A stretch of DNA of 33,176 nt from Bacillota bacterium (lineage in GTDB: Bacteria; Bacillota; Sulfobacillia; UBA8153), in the NCBI GenBank assembly GCA_007130145.1, contig SLSY01000163.1:1-33176 (forward strand), written 5' to 3'. Every line of letters starts with the position of its first letter. Positions within the stretch are counted from its first letter, which is position 1. The notes beneath the pieces are model-generated. The model saw only the letters and a program-made list of their open reading frames with translations, did not search any database and was not told the DNA's origin. Positions 17,917 through 25,550 of the stretch are shown piece by piece. A program made the translations under genes and the position numbers.

Positions 17917-19573
17917 GGTTCCTCTCGTCTTTCGTCAACAAGCTGCCCGCGCTCTGCGAGCGCGGGGGCTTGTTCCCTCCGATTATCTCCCCTGTCTGGA
18001 TGGGCCAGAAGAGGAGGGGCAAGCCCTTTCCCTCGATGAGTTGTATCTGGCCAGACGCCCTCTGAGCGAGCGGCGCCGGCAGGGTCAATATCATACCCCC
18101 GAGTGGCTGGTCGATACCCTGCTGACATGGCTGCAATGGCCCAATAACCACGCTCTTTTGGATCCTGCCTGTGGTACCGGGGCATTTCTCTTGCCGGCTG
18201 CCAGGCGCTTGGCTGATTACTGCAGGAGTCAGGGTCTGGAGGCGAAAGCCACCCTAGCGTGTGTGGAGCGCTCGGTGATTGGCTACGATGTAGATCCGGT
18301 GGCCTTGTTTATCTTGCATGTGAAGTTGTGCTGCCATATGTCTGATTTGCTGCTTATGACCGGGGCGCGCCCCAATTGGCGCTTGCACAGGAGAGATTTC
18401 CTTGCAGAGGGCCCTAGTGATTCTGGTGACCGCATCATTGTGGGTAATCCCCCCTGGGGAGCCCAAGTCAAGCAGGAGGTGGCCCGACGTTACCAAGAGC
18501 CCAAAGAGAGTGCCTTCATGTTCGTCGAAGAGATCCTAAGACATCTGGTGACCGGAACACCCTGTGCATTGGTCTTGCCTGATACGATTTTGCTCAAGCA
18601 CTATCCCCGCATTCGCAAGATGATTCTCACCCATGGGCGCATATGCAACCTGGCTTTGTTGGGGAGGATCTTTCCTGATGCTAACGTGGAGGCGGTCGCG
18701 CTGCATCTTGTGGGTTGTCAAGGGTCCAAGAACCATCACCGGATCCAGATCTGGCAGCGAAAGGGACGGCAGGCGCTAAGGGCACTTCCTCGTGTTGAGC
18801 AAGAGGTTTTCTCTGACCTTCCCGCTAACCGTTTCAATGTTGTCATGTCCAAGCAAGGAGCAAGATGGATCAAACGCCTGTATGAAGGGAGAATATGTCT
18901 GCGACAAGTCTATCATGTTCATGAAGGCATTCATTCGGGCAATGTGCGTCACAAGCTCTTTGTGTCCGTCGATCCGGGCGAGGCGGGACGACGACTTCTC
19001 AGGCGCGGGAAGGAAGTGAGACCCTTCCAGTGCCGGTGGGCAGGAGAGTATGTGCATTACGAGCCAACGTTGGTGCACAGACAGAAGGGAGAGTATGCCA
19101 CACTGGGACGGCCCCATGAGCTGGGCGCCCCGAAGGTTATCGTGCGGCGTACAGGTGAGACGTTGACCGCTGCGTTTGATGAGGAAGGGGTATTTATCAG
19201 TAACAACTTCTTTTACTGTCTTCCCCAAGCCGGCGAAAGCCTCTCGCCCAAAGTGTTGGTGTGTCTTCTCAACAGCACCCTCATGCGTCATCTCTATCAG
19301 CTGATGAACCCAGTCATGGGACGCATGTTCGCAGAAGTCAAGATCATCCACCTTGGAGCGTTGCCTGTGCCCGAGCCCAGCGGCCGCCGCTTGCAGGAAG
19401 TTGAACCGGACCTATGTGGGCTCCACGATGTTGCCAAAAGAGGTGGCTTATCTCCATCGGTGCAGGGAGAGATAGACGAATTGGTGCTGTATTTGTACGA
19501 TTTCTCTCCGCGAGAGTTGGGACAACTGAGAGAACACCTGCAAAGGGCGGGAATGCGCTATACGAAGGAATAA
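17900..19573 (+). CDS. Orphan N6-adenine-type DNA methyltransferase
   Basis: Predicted to transfer a methyl group from S-adenosylmethionine to adenine in a specific DNA site. The 557-residue protein has motif X-like QGQYHTP (61-67), the SAM-binding motif I LDPACGTGAF (87-96), an acidic YDVDP (129-133) and the catalytic motif IV NPPW (183-186). The C-terminal half (about 300-520) is the likely target-recognition domain of the TaqI/Eco57I class. No nuclease motif is seen in the protein and no restriction gene lies nearby, so it is probably a solitary methyltransferase. The start is GTG 17900 (GAAGG nine bases upstream) or ATG 17903; either overlaps the valS end, so translation is likely coupled. 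It could be related in role to the sporulation-linked orphan enzyme CamA of Clostridioides, but that is only a comparison. Confidence 0.85.
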   Translation: MMVTCKVPLVFRQQAARALRARGLVPSDYLPCLDGPEEEGQALSLDELYLARRPLSERRRQGQYHTPEWLVDTLLTWLQWPNNHALLDPACGTGAFLLPAARRLADYCRSQGLEAKATLACVERSVIGYDVDPVALFILHVKLCCHMSDLLLMTGARPNWRLHRRDFLAEGPSDSGDRIIVGNPPWGAQVKQEVARRYQEPKESAFMFVEEILRHLVTGTPCALVLPDTILLKHYPRIRKMILTHGRICNLALLGRIFPDANVEAVALHLVGCQGSKNHHRIQIWQRKGRQALRALPRVEQEVFSDLPANRFNVVMSKQGARWIKRLYEGRICLRQVYHVHEGIHSGNVRHKLFVSVDPGEAGRRLLRRGKEVRPFQCRWAGEYVHYEPTLVHRQKGEYATLGRPHELGAPKVIVRRTGETLTAAFDEEGVFISNNFFYCLPQAGESLSPKVLVCLLNSTLMRHLYQLMNPVMGRMFAEVKIIHLGALPVPEPSGRRLQEVEPDLCGLHDVAKRGGLSPSVQGEIDELVLYLYDFSPRELGQLREHLQRAGMRYTKE

Positions 19574-19611
19574 CACAAAGGGCCAAATAAGTAAGAATAT
19601 GTAATTCACGT

Positions 19612-19640
19612 TTGACCCTAACCGGGACTTGTGGTAAAAT
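19612..19640 (+). promoter_or_regulatory. Promoter of the c-di-AMP riboswitch operon
   Basis: TTGACC (19612-19617) and TAAAAT (19635-19640) have a 17-base spacer, and the predicted transcript starts just before riboswitch stem P1. Confidence 0.85.
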
Positions 19641-19650
19641 AATTGAAACG

Positions 19651-19794
19651 GTATGTTCATTGGATCGCCGAATTCCCCGCCCGAGGGGAAGCGGAGGACC
19701 CGTTCGCCCGGGGTGAATTGAGTCTATCTCATAGGGTTACTCTCGACCCGAACCCGTCAGCTAACTTCGTAGGCGTGGTGTGAGGGGAACATGC
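19651..19794 (+). promoter_or_regulatory. ydaO/yuaA-type c-di-AMP riboswitch
   Basis: The aptamer has the family's characteristic conserved blocks in order: GATCGCCGAATTCC, GCCCGAGGGGAAGCGG, GGACCC, GGGGTGAATTG, ACTCTCGACCCGAACCCGTCAG and CTAACTTCGTAGGCGTG. The ends pair as an 8-bp P1 stem (GTATGTTC at 19651-19658 with GAACATGC at 19787-19794, one T-G pair). Known members bind cyclic di-AMP and usually turn expression off when it is abundant. The 94 bases between P1 and the next gene contain no classical terminator, so how this copy acts (transcription or ribosome access) is not clear from the sequence. Confidence 0.96.
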
Positions 19795-19888
19795 GCGGAT
19801 AGGATATATCAGCGTTCTTGGCTGCGACCAAGGTGTTGGCCTGCCCGGGTTTCCTCAGACGTATTCCCATAAGAGCTGGCGAGGTGGA

Positions 19889-20878
19889 ATGATGGCTAGT
19901 GTTGCTATTCTGTACAGTGTTATGGCCGACAACGCCGGGATGAACAGTGTAACCCATGATGAGCTCCAGGTGAGAGAAACAGTTCATGCGGTATGGTCGA
20001 GTTTGTGCCAACTGGGCCACACGGTGACACCGGTGCGAGCGGTGGCAGGTTTTTGCGGGATCCTTGACGCTTTAGCACCGGATGCGGTGTTGAACCTAGC
20101 CGCCGGGATTCATCGCAAGCAGGAACAGGCCCATGTGGTCGGGCTCTTGGAAATGCTCCCGTACCCTTTTACTGGTTCGGGACTCGTTGCCACGGTCCTG
20201 GCTCTGGATAAGGCCACAGCCAAGCAAGTATGGCACTGGCATGGTATACGCACACCGCGTTTTCGGGTCTTTCGGGATGTAGAAGCGGTGGTTGGTAGTG
20301 ATATGAGCTACCCGCTCTTGGTCAAGCCCGTGCGTGAAGGCTCGGGGATTGGCATCCACCTGGATTCGGTGGTAGTGGACGATTCACAGCTCAAGGATCG
20401 GGTCGGTCGTATTCTGCATGAACATAAGCAACCGGCTCTGGTAGAGGAGTTTATCGATGGGCGCGAACTCACAGTGGGTGTGTTTGGAAACGATAGACCG
20501 GTGGTATTGCCGGTGATGGAGTTTCTTTTTGATGCGTCAACGCCACATCTACAGCGCATATTCAGTTATGAAGTGAAGGTGGCCGATGCAGTGACGAGGT
20601 CTTGTCCGGCCCAGCTGACACCCGAAGAGCTGATTGACGTGCGGAGTGCAGCGTTGGAAGCATATGATACACTCGACTGTCGTGATTATATGCGGATTGA
20701 CATGAGGTTGACCCCAGAAGGGGTGCCCTACGTATTGGAAGCAAACACTTTGCCTGGCTTGCAACCAGGATATAGCGAATTCCCTCGGCTGGCAGCGATA
20801 GCGGGTTGGGACTATACACAGCTTATTGGCGATTTGCTCAACTTCGCCCTGCAAAGGGGGGGGAATTCGTGTAGGTGA
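19889..20878 (+). CDS. ATP-grasp ligase, D-alanine-D-alanine ligase-like
   Basis: An enzyme of the Ddl fold that would join a carboxylate to an amine through an acyl phosphate. The 329 residues show the ATP-grasp core: KPVREGSGIGI (about 145-155), EEFIDGRELTVGVFGND (about 187-203) and the Mg/ATP segment YMRIDMRLTPEGVPYVLEAN (about 270-289), followed by LPGLQPGYSEFP, the counterpart of the Ddl NTxPGMT loop. The differences from true Ddl around that loop and in the N-terminal domain argue for another substrate than D-Ala pairs. ATG at 19889 or 19892 follows GAGGTGG. It is the first gene after the c-di-AMP riboswitch and overlaps or abuts the opine dehydrogenase gene. Confidence 0.88.
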   Translation: MMASVAILYSVMADNAGMNSVTHDELQVRETVHAVWSSLCQLGHTVTPVRAVAGFCGILDALAPDAVLNLAAGIHRKQEQAHVVGLLEMLPYPFTGSGLVATVLALDKATAKQVWHWHGIRTPRFRVFRDVEAVVGSDMSYPLLVKPVREGSGIGIHLDSVVVDDSQLKDRVGRILHEHKQPALVEEFIDGRELTVGVFGNDRPVVLPVMEFLFDASTPHLQRIFSYEVKVADAVTRSCPAQLTPEELIDVRSAALEAYDTLDCRDYMRIDMRLTPEGVPYVLEANTLPGLQPGYSEFPRLAAIAGWDYTQLIGDLLNFALQRGGNSCR

Positions 20879-20885
20879 AGGGAGG
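20879..20885 (+). promoter_or_regulatory. Ribosome binding site favouring a TTG start
   Basis: The GGGAGG at 20880-20885 lies seven bases before TTG 20893. The alternative GTG at 20875 overlaps the upstream stop and has only a run of G residues before it. Confidence 0.55.
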
Positions 20886-20892
20886 AGCAGCA

Positions 20893-22044
20893 TTGAAAGC
20901 GAAGATTTCGACGCTAAGACGGGAGAGTCCATTACCCGCACATCCCCTGAAGTTTGCGGTCATCGGTGCCGGTCACGGCGGTCAGGCGGTGGCCGGTCAT
21001 CTCACCTTACTTGGTCATCGTGTTCGTCTTTTCAATCGCAGCCCGGAGACCATTGAAGGGATCCGTAATGCCGGTGGCATTAGCATTGACGGTGTTATTC
21101 GGGGGGTTGCTCGGGTGGAGCTTCTCACCAGTGATATCGGCGAAGCATTGTCCGGGGCCCATGTGGTCATGGTGGCCGTGCCAGCATCGGCTCATGAGTG
21201 GGTGGCAGAGGCCTGTGCTCCTCATCTAAGAGATGGCCAGGTAGTGGTGCTTAATCCAGGCCGAACAGGCGGGGCACTGGAGTTCCGCAACGTGTTGAGA
21301 GAAACCGGCTCACAAACCGAGCCCATCATTGCTGAGACCCAGACCTTCATCTACGCTTCACGCTTAATCAGCCCCGGTCGGTCGCGCATCTTCCGTATCA
21401 AGCATTCGGTTCCTCTGGCTGCTCTTCCCGCTACCAGTACCGATCGGGTGATTCGCCTGCTCAGCTCGGTGCTGCCACAGTTCATACCCGCAGCCAGTGT
21501 ACTCAAGACCAGCTTGGATAACATTGGCGCCGTCTTTCACCCGGTCATTACTTTGCTCAACGGAGGGTGGATTGAGTCGACCGCCGGCAACTTCGAGTTT
21601 TATCTGGACGGTGTCACCCCTTCGGTTGCTCGTATGGTGGAGGCGGTTGATCGAGAGCGTACCTCGGTGGCTCGGGCTCTGCGTGTTAGAGCCATGAGTG
21701 CGCTGGAGTTTTTGGAGATGGCGTACGGAAGGCATGCAGATAATCTCTATGAAGCGATGAAGGGAAATGAAGCCTACAAGGGTATTCGCGCTCCGCGTGT
21801 CCTGCGCCACCGCTATCTTTTTGAGGACGTGCCTACCGGTTTGGTACCCATGGCCTCTTTGGGAGAAATGCTTGGAGTTCCAACCCCCAACATCAACTCG
21901 TTGATTCAAATTGCCAGTGAGCTGCAGGGGACCAACTTCTGGGAGATCGGTCGTACCGTGGAGAATTTGGGTTTGGCCGGTGCAACCGTGGAGCAGATTC
22001 GTCACTATGTCTATCATGGAGGCCTGGTTACGTGGAACGCATAA
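20893..22044 (+). CDS. Opine (octopine/nopaline-type) dehydrogenase family protein
   Basis: Enzymes of this family reductively condense the amino group of an amino acid with a 2-oxo acid, using NAD(P)H, to give a secondary amine dicarboxylate (opine). The N-terminal Rossmann domain has FAVIGAGHGGQAVAGHL (residues 22-38, GxGxxG). The C-terminal Octopine_DH domain carries His216 in FHPVITLLNGGW, at the position of the catalytic His212 of scallop octopine dehydrogenase. Near the C-terminus it has the usual VPTGLVPMASLGEMLGVPTP and FWEIGRTVENLGL stretches. TTG 20893 has the better ribosome site; GTG 20875 would add six residues. Second gene of the riboswitch operon; its stop overlaps the next gene. 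The substrates are unknown. Confidence 0.9.
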   Translation: MKAKISTLRRESPLPAHPLKFAVIGAGHGGQAVAGHLTLLGHRVRLFNRSPETIEGIRNAGGISIDGVIRGVARVELLTSDIGEALSGAHVVMVAVPASAHEWVAEACAPHLRDGQVVVLNPGRTGGALEFRNVLRETGSQTEPIIAETQTFIYASRLISPGRSRIFRIKHSVPLAALPATSTDRVIRLLSSVLPQFIPAASVLKTSLDNIGAVFHPVITLLNGGWIESTAGNFEFYLDGVTPSVARMVEAVDRERTSVARALRVRAMSALEFLEMAYGRHADNLYEAMKGNEAYKGIRAPRVLRHRYLFEDVPTGLVPMASLGEMLGVPTPNINSLIQIASELQGTNFWEIGRTVENLGLAGATVEQIRHYVYHGGLVTWNA

Positions 22045-23663
22045 TGGTGGGCGCGGCTATTGGTGACTGTGTACATGTGGCGGGTCTTTTGAATTTTTTC
22101 AAATTGGCCGAAGCCGAAGGTTACAAGACGGTCTTTTTGGGAGCCGCTGTTCCTGTGGAGAAACTGGTGGGTGCGGCGGTAGAAGCCGATGCCGAAGCCA
22201 TTGCCGTGAGCTATCGCTTAGACCCCGGAGCGGCACAGAGTCTGTTCGGCGTCTTGAGAAGAGAACTGGAAACCAACGGACTTTGCGACAGACTGCTGCT
22301 ATTTGGCGGCACACCGCCTGTGGCCGAGGAAGCCACAGCCAGTGAGATATTTACCAAGGTGTTCAGCGGACGAGAGGACGTCGATGAGGTGATCGCCTAC
22401 TTGCGCGGCGGTGCGAGTGCTGCGGCGCAAGTGCACTATGCTCGTAATCTGGTGGATAGAATCGAGCAGAAGTCTCCTTATCCGTTGATTCGCCATCACT
22501 TCGGTCTCCCTTCTGTGGCCGATACAATAGCCGGGATCGAGGCCATCGCCTCCGAAGAAGTGGTTGACGTCATCTCCATCGGACCGGATCAGAACGCTCA
22601 GGAGCATTTCTTCCATCCTGAGGAAATGGACCCCTTACAGGACGGAGCGGGGGGCGTGCCCTTGCGCAGTCGGGAGGACTTCTGTGGACTGTACCAGGCC
22701 AGCCAGCGAGGGAATTATCCTTTGCTGCGGTGTTACAGTGGTACAACTGACCTCGTGGCCATGGCCCAGTTGCTCCAGGAGACCATCAACAATGCATGGG
22801 CGGCCGTACCGCTGTTTTGGTATAACCAGATGGATGGACGTTCACAGCGCACCCTTCTTGAGGCAATTCAAGAGAACCAGCAAGTGATGACGTGGCATGG
22901 TGAGTGCGGCATTCCGGTGGAAGTCAACGAAGCTCATCACTGGAGCCTTCGCGATGCGCATGACGTGATTGCCGTGGTGGCTAGTTTCTTGGCGGCCTAC
23001 AATGCCAAGAAGGCAGGCGTTAAGGACTACGTGGCTCAGCTCATGTTCAATACCCCACCCATGACCGTTCCTGTCATGGATCTGGCCAAGATGATGGCAA
23101 AATTAGATCTTGTGCAGGAACTGGCCTGCAAAGACTTTACTGTTTATCGCCAGGTCCGTGCGGGACTGTCCAGTTTCCCGGCAGATCTTGACGTAGCCAA
23201 GGGACATCTGGCCTCCTCACTGCAAACCGCCATGGTGCTTTCACCCCATCTGGTTCACGTGGTGGGCTACTGTGAGGCTGTACACATTGCCCGGGCCGAG
23301 GATGTCATCGCCAGTTGCCGGATTGCCCGGGGCGTGCTTCGCAATGTCTTGGATGGCTTGCCCCGTGTGGATCATGATGAACGTTTGCGGACTCGGCGCT
23401 TACAGTTGGTGGACGAGGCCCGCTACCTCTTGGATCGCATCTGGGCACTGGGCGCCACAAGAGTTGAGGATCCTTGGAGTTGTGCGCAAATCCTTGAGGA
23501 AACGGTCCGTGCCGGACTGATGGATGCGCCTCACCTGAAGAACAGTGCCATAGCTCAAGGTAGATTGCAAACGCGCGTGATAGACGGAGCGTGTCAGGCT
23601 GTGGGTACGGATGGGATGCCCATCAGCGAACGGGAGCGGGTTGCCTCCCTCTCGTTTGACTGA
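22032..23663 (+). CDS. Cobalamin-dependent mutase-like protein (B12 domain fused to GlmE-like barrel)
   Basis: The first about 130 residues form a Rossmann-like cobalamin-binding domain, with GDCVHVAGLLNFFKLAEAEGY (11-31), the VFLGAAVP strand and AIAVSYRLDPG. The remainder (about 150-543) looks like the catalytic barrel of glutamate mutase subunit E. Its end resembles the GlmE C-terminus in layout: a long ERLRTRRLQLVDEARYLLDRIWALG helix, then a DP...AGLMDAPH segment. Class I mutases of this type rearrange amino-acid carbon skeletons by radical chemistry with adenosylcobalamin. The His ligand motif is unusual: D12-x-x-H15-x-x-G18, with one residue more than the normal DxHxxG. GTG 22032 has GGAGG nine bases upstream and overlaps the previous stop; ATG 22044 is the alternative. 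A methyltransferase role is less likely. Confidence 0.8.
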   Translation: MERIMVGAAIGDCVHVAGLLNFFKLAEAEGYKTVFLGAAVPVEKLVGAAVEADAEAIAVSYRLDPGAAQSLFGVLRRELETNGLCDRLLLFGGTPPVAEEATASEIFTKVFSGREDVDEVIAYLRGGASAAAQVHYARNLVDRIEQKSPYPLIRHHFGLPSVADTIAGIEAIASEEVVDVISIGPDQNAQEHFFHPEEMDPLQDGAGGVPLRSREDFCGLYQASQRGNYPLLRCYSGTTDLVAMAQLLQETINNAWAAVPLFWYNQMDGRSQRTLLEAIQENQQVMTWHGECGIPVEVNEAHHWSLRDAHDVIAVVASFLAAYNAKKAGVKDYVAQLMFNTPPMTVPVMDLAKMMAKLDLVQELACKDFTVYRQVRAGLSSFPADLDVAKGHLASSLQTAMVLSPHLVHVVGYCEAVHIARAEDVIASCRIARGVLRNVLDGLPRVDHDERLRTRRLQLVDEARYLLDRIWALGATRVEDPWSCAQILEETVRAGLMDAPHLKNSAIAQGRLQTRVIDGACQAVGTDGMPISERERVASLSFD

Positions 23664-23707
23664 GGAGGAAATGATCCCAATAGAATAGAATTCCGACTAT
23701 GATATCG

Positions 23708-23732
23708 CGGCGGGGAAACCCCGCCGTTTGTT
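23708..23732 (+). terminator. Hairpin terminator after the c-di-AMP operon
   Basis: CGGCGGGG/CCCCGCCG (23708-23715 with 23719-23726, AAA loop) is followed by TTTGTT. It ends only 12 bases before the folC start, so it separates the trio from folC and may attenuate folC as well. Confidence 0.75.
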
Positions 23733-23744
23733 CGGGAGGAAACG

Positions 23745-25043
23745 ATGGTTTATGAACAGGCCTTAGCCTATCTGCATTCATTGCACCGCTTTGGATCCCA
23801 TTTGGGTCTTTCCCGCATAGAGCGACTCTTGGACCGCATGGGGAATCCCCATCATGCTTGGCACGCGGTTCATGTTGCTGGCACCAATGGCAAGGGTTCT
23901 GTTACCGCCATGCTTGCCAGTATTCTCACAGAGGCCGGTTATCGGACGGGTCGCTATATCTCTCCTTATTTGGAACAGTTCAGTGAGCGCATCCGTCTCA
24001 ATCACCAGGACATAGACCCGGACACACTGGTCCGGCTGGTCTCAGACTTGGCCCGGTGCATTGATCGCTGGTTTGCCGCTGCCGAACACCCCACCGAGTT
24101 TGAAGCTGTTACTGCGCTGGCCTTTGAGTTCTTTCGCCAGCAAAAAGCCGATATCGTTGCTTTAGAAGTGGGCCTGGGAGGGCGTTATGATGCGACCAAT
24201 GTTGTCAATGGCCGGGTCAATGTTATCACCAATATCGGATGGGACCATATGCAACAGCTGGGCGATACGCTTGAGAAGATCGCCTTTGAGAAGGCGGGCA
24301 TCATAAAACCTCACAGCACGGTGGTTACCGGGGCGCAGGGGGAGGCGTTTGATGTGGTGGCGAAGGTAAGTCGCCAGTTGCAGGTGCCGGTGGCGCGGAT
24401 AGGCGAACAGATCACTTGGCAAGAGGTCGAAAGCAGCATGGAGGGTCAGGTCATACACGTTCATACCGTCGCAAGGCAGTATGAAGGTCTGTTCGTTCCG
24501 CTTTTGGGTCGCCATCAGCAGGAGAATGCAGCACTGGCGGTGGCGGCCGCAGAAGCTTTGAGTCAAAGAGGGTTTCCTGTCAGCGAAGAAGCCATGCGAC
24601 AGGGTCTGCTCAAGACCCAGTGGCCCGGACGTCTGGAAGTGCTTGGTACGGAGCCTACCGTGCTAATCGACGGAGCACACAATGTGGAAGGAGCACGAGC
24701 ACTGGCAGCGGCCCTTGGTGATATCATTAGCTACCGGCGTTTGATCCTGGTTTTGGGGGTGCTAGAGGATAAGCAAGTGGATCCTCTGCTCGATGAACTC
24801 ATTCCACTATGCAGCGAAGTCATTACCACGCTTCCCGATTCACCACGGGCACTGGCGCCCGAAGTGTTGGCAAAGGCCATAGAGAAGCGGGGATGTCCGG
24901 TGACGGTCGAGCGGGATGTCTATCGCGCGGTTACCATGGCTCGCCAAAGAGCGCACGCTGAGGATTGTGTCTGTGTGGCAGGCTCATTGTACTTGATAGG
25001 CCGTGTTCGCTCTTTTCTGCGGACGGGTATTTACCTTGCATAG
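23745..25043 (+). CDS. folC: Folylpolyglutamate synthase / dihydrofolate synthase
   Basis: Adds glutamate to folates, and in bacteria often also to dihydropteroate, by an ATP-dependent Mur-ligase mechanism. The 432-residue protein has the P-loop GTNGKGSV (46-53). The RTGRYISPYLEQFSERI region binds folate, and VALEVGLGGRYDATNV, the FEKAGIIK segment and the Mur-type C-terminal domain with DGAHNVEGA follow. GGGAGG lies eight bases before the ATG, directly after the terminator hairpin. In Bacillus folC follows valS directly; here about 5.8 kb separates them. Confidence 0.97.
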   Translation: MVYEQALAYLHSLHRFGSHLGLSRIERLLDRMGNPHHAWHAVHVAGTNGKGSVTAMLASILTEAGYRTGRYISPYLEQFSERIRLNHQDIDPDTLVRLVSDLARCIDRWFAAAEHPTEFEAVTALAFEFFRQQKADIVALEVGLGGRYDATNVVNGRVNVITNIGWDHMQQLGDTLEKIAFEKAGIIKPHSTVVTGAQGEAFDVVAKVSRQLQVPVARIGEQITWQEVESSMEGQVIHVHTVARQYEGLFVPLLGRHQQENAALAVAAAEALSQRGFPVSEEAMRQGLLKTQWPGRLEVLGTEPTVLIDGAHNVEGARALAAALGDIISYRRLILVLGVLEDKQVDPLLDELIPLCSEVITTLPDSPRALAPEVLAKAIEKRGCPVTVERDVYRAVTMARQRAHAEDCVCVAGSLYLIGRVRSFLRTGIYLA

Positions 25044-25111
25044 TTTGGTTATAGATGAATATATTCCTGTAGGCATCCAGCTGTAATGGTGGCGACAGGA
25101 GGGAGACGCTG

Positions 25112-25531
25112 ATGCCGAATTTCCGAAGGATTGCTCTTTCTGTAACCAATCACATGCAGCTGGAAAAGCCCATGCAGTTTCGGGTCTTCTCAAACGAACA
25201 GCAGTTTATGCGAACTTACGGCCTGGAGGGTTACACACCCCGAGTCGATTTTGACCGCTACTTCCTGATTGCGGCGCATCAAGGTCCATGTCCCACCGGT
25301 GGCTATGGCATAGCGATAGAGAAGGTGGAAAAAAGATGCGGTGATTTGGTGGTCCAAATCAGGCTTCGAGAACCGAAGCCTGACGAAGCCGTGACTTTGA
25401 TCGGTACGCATCCCCTAGACATGGTGCTGGTGCCAAAGGGGTTGATTGGGAAACAAGCTGGACGCAGAGTCTTCTCATTTATTGATCAACGCGGGAACTG
25501 CCTGGCCCGCAAGTTGGTTTCAACTCATTAG
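25112..25531 (+). CDS. PrcB C-terminal domain protein
   Basis: The 139-residue protein matches the PrcB_C domain type: a compact beta fold with the characteristic GPCPTGGYGIAIEKVE stretch (about residues 61-76) and a following paired-strand region. The domain was named after a treponemal protease-complex subunit and its role in most bacteria is unknown. No signal peptide or membrane segment is visible; the first 20 residues are only mildly hydrophobic. GGAGGGAG lies upstream of the ATG. It sits between folC and the SPOR-domain gene, 19 bases before the latter's start, so a shared transcript is likely. Interaction with the SPOR protein is only a possibility suggested by position. Confidence 0.75.
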   Translation: MPNFRRIALSVTNHMQLEKPMQFRVFSNEQQFMRTYGLEGYTPRVDFDRYFLIAAHQGPCPTGGYGIAIEKVEKRCGDLVVQIRLREPKPDEAVTLIGTHPLDMVLVPKGLIGKQAGRRVFSFIDQRGNCLARKLVSTH

Positions 25532-25550
25532 TACGGAAGGGGAGATGATG

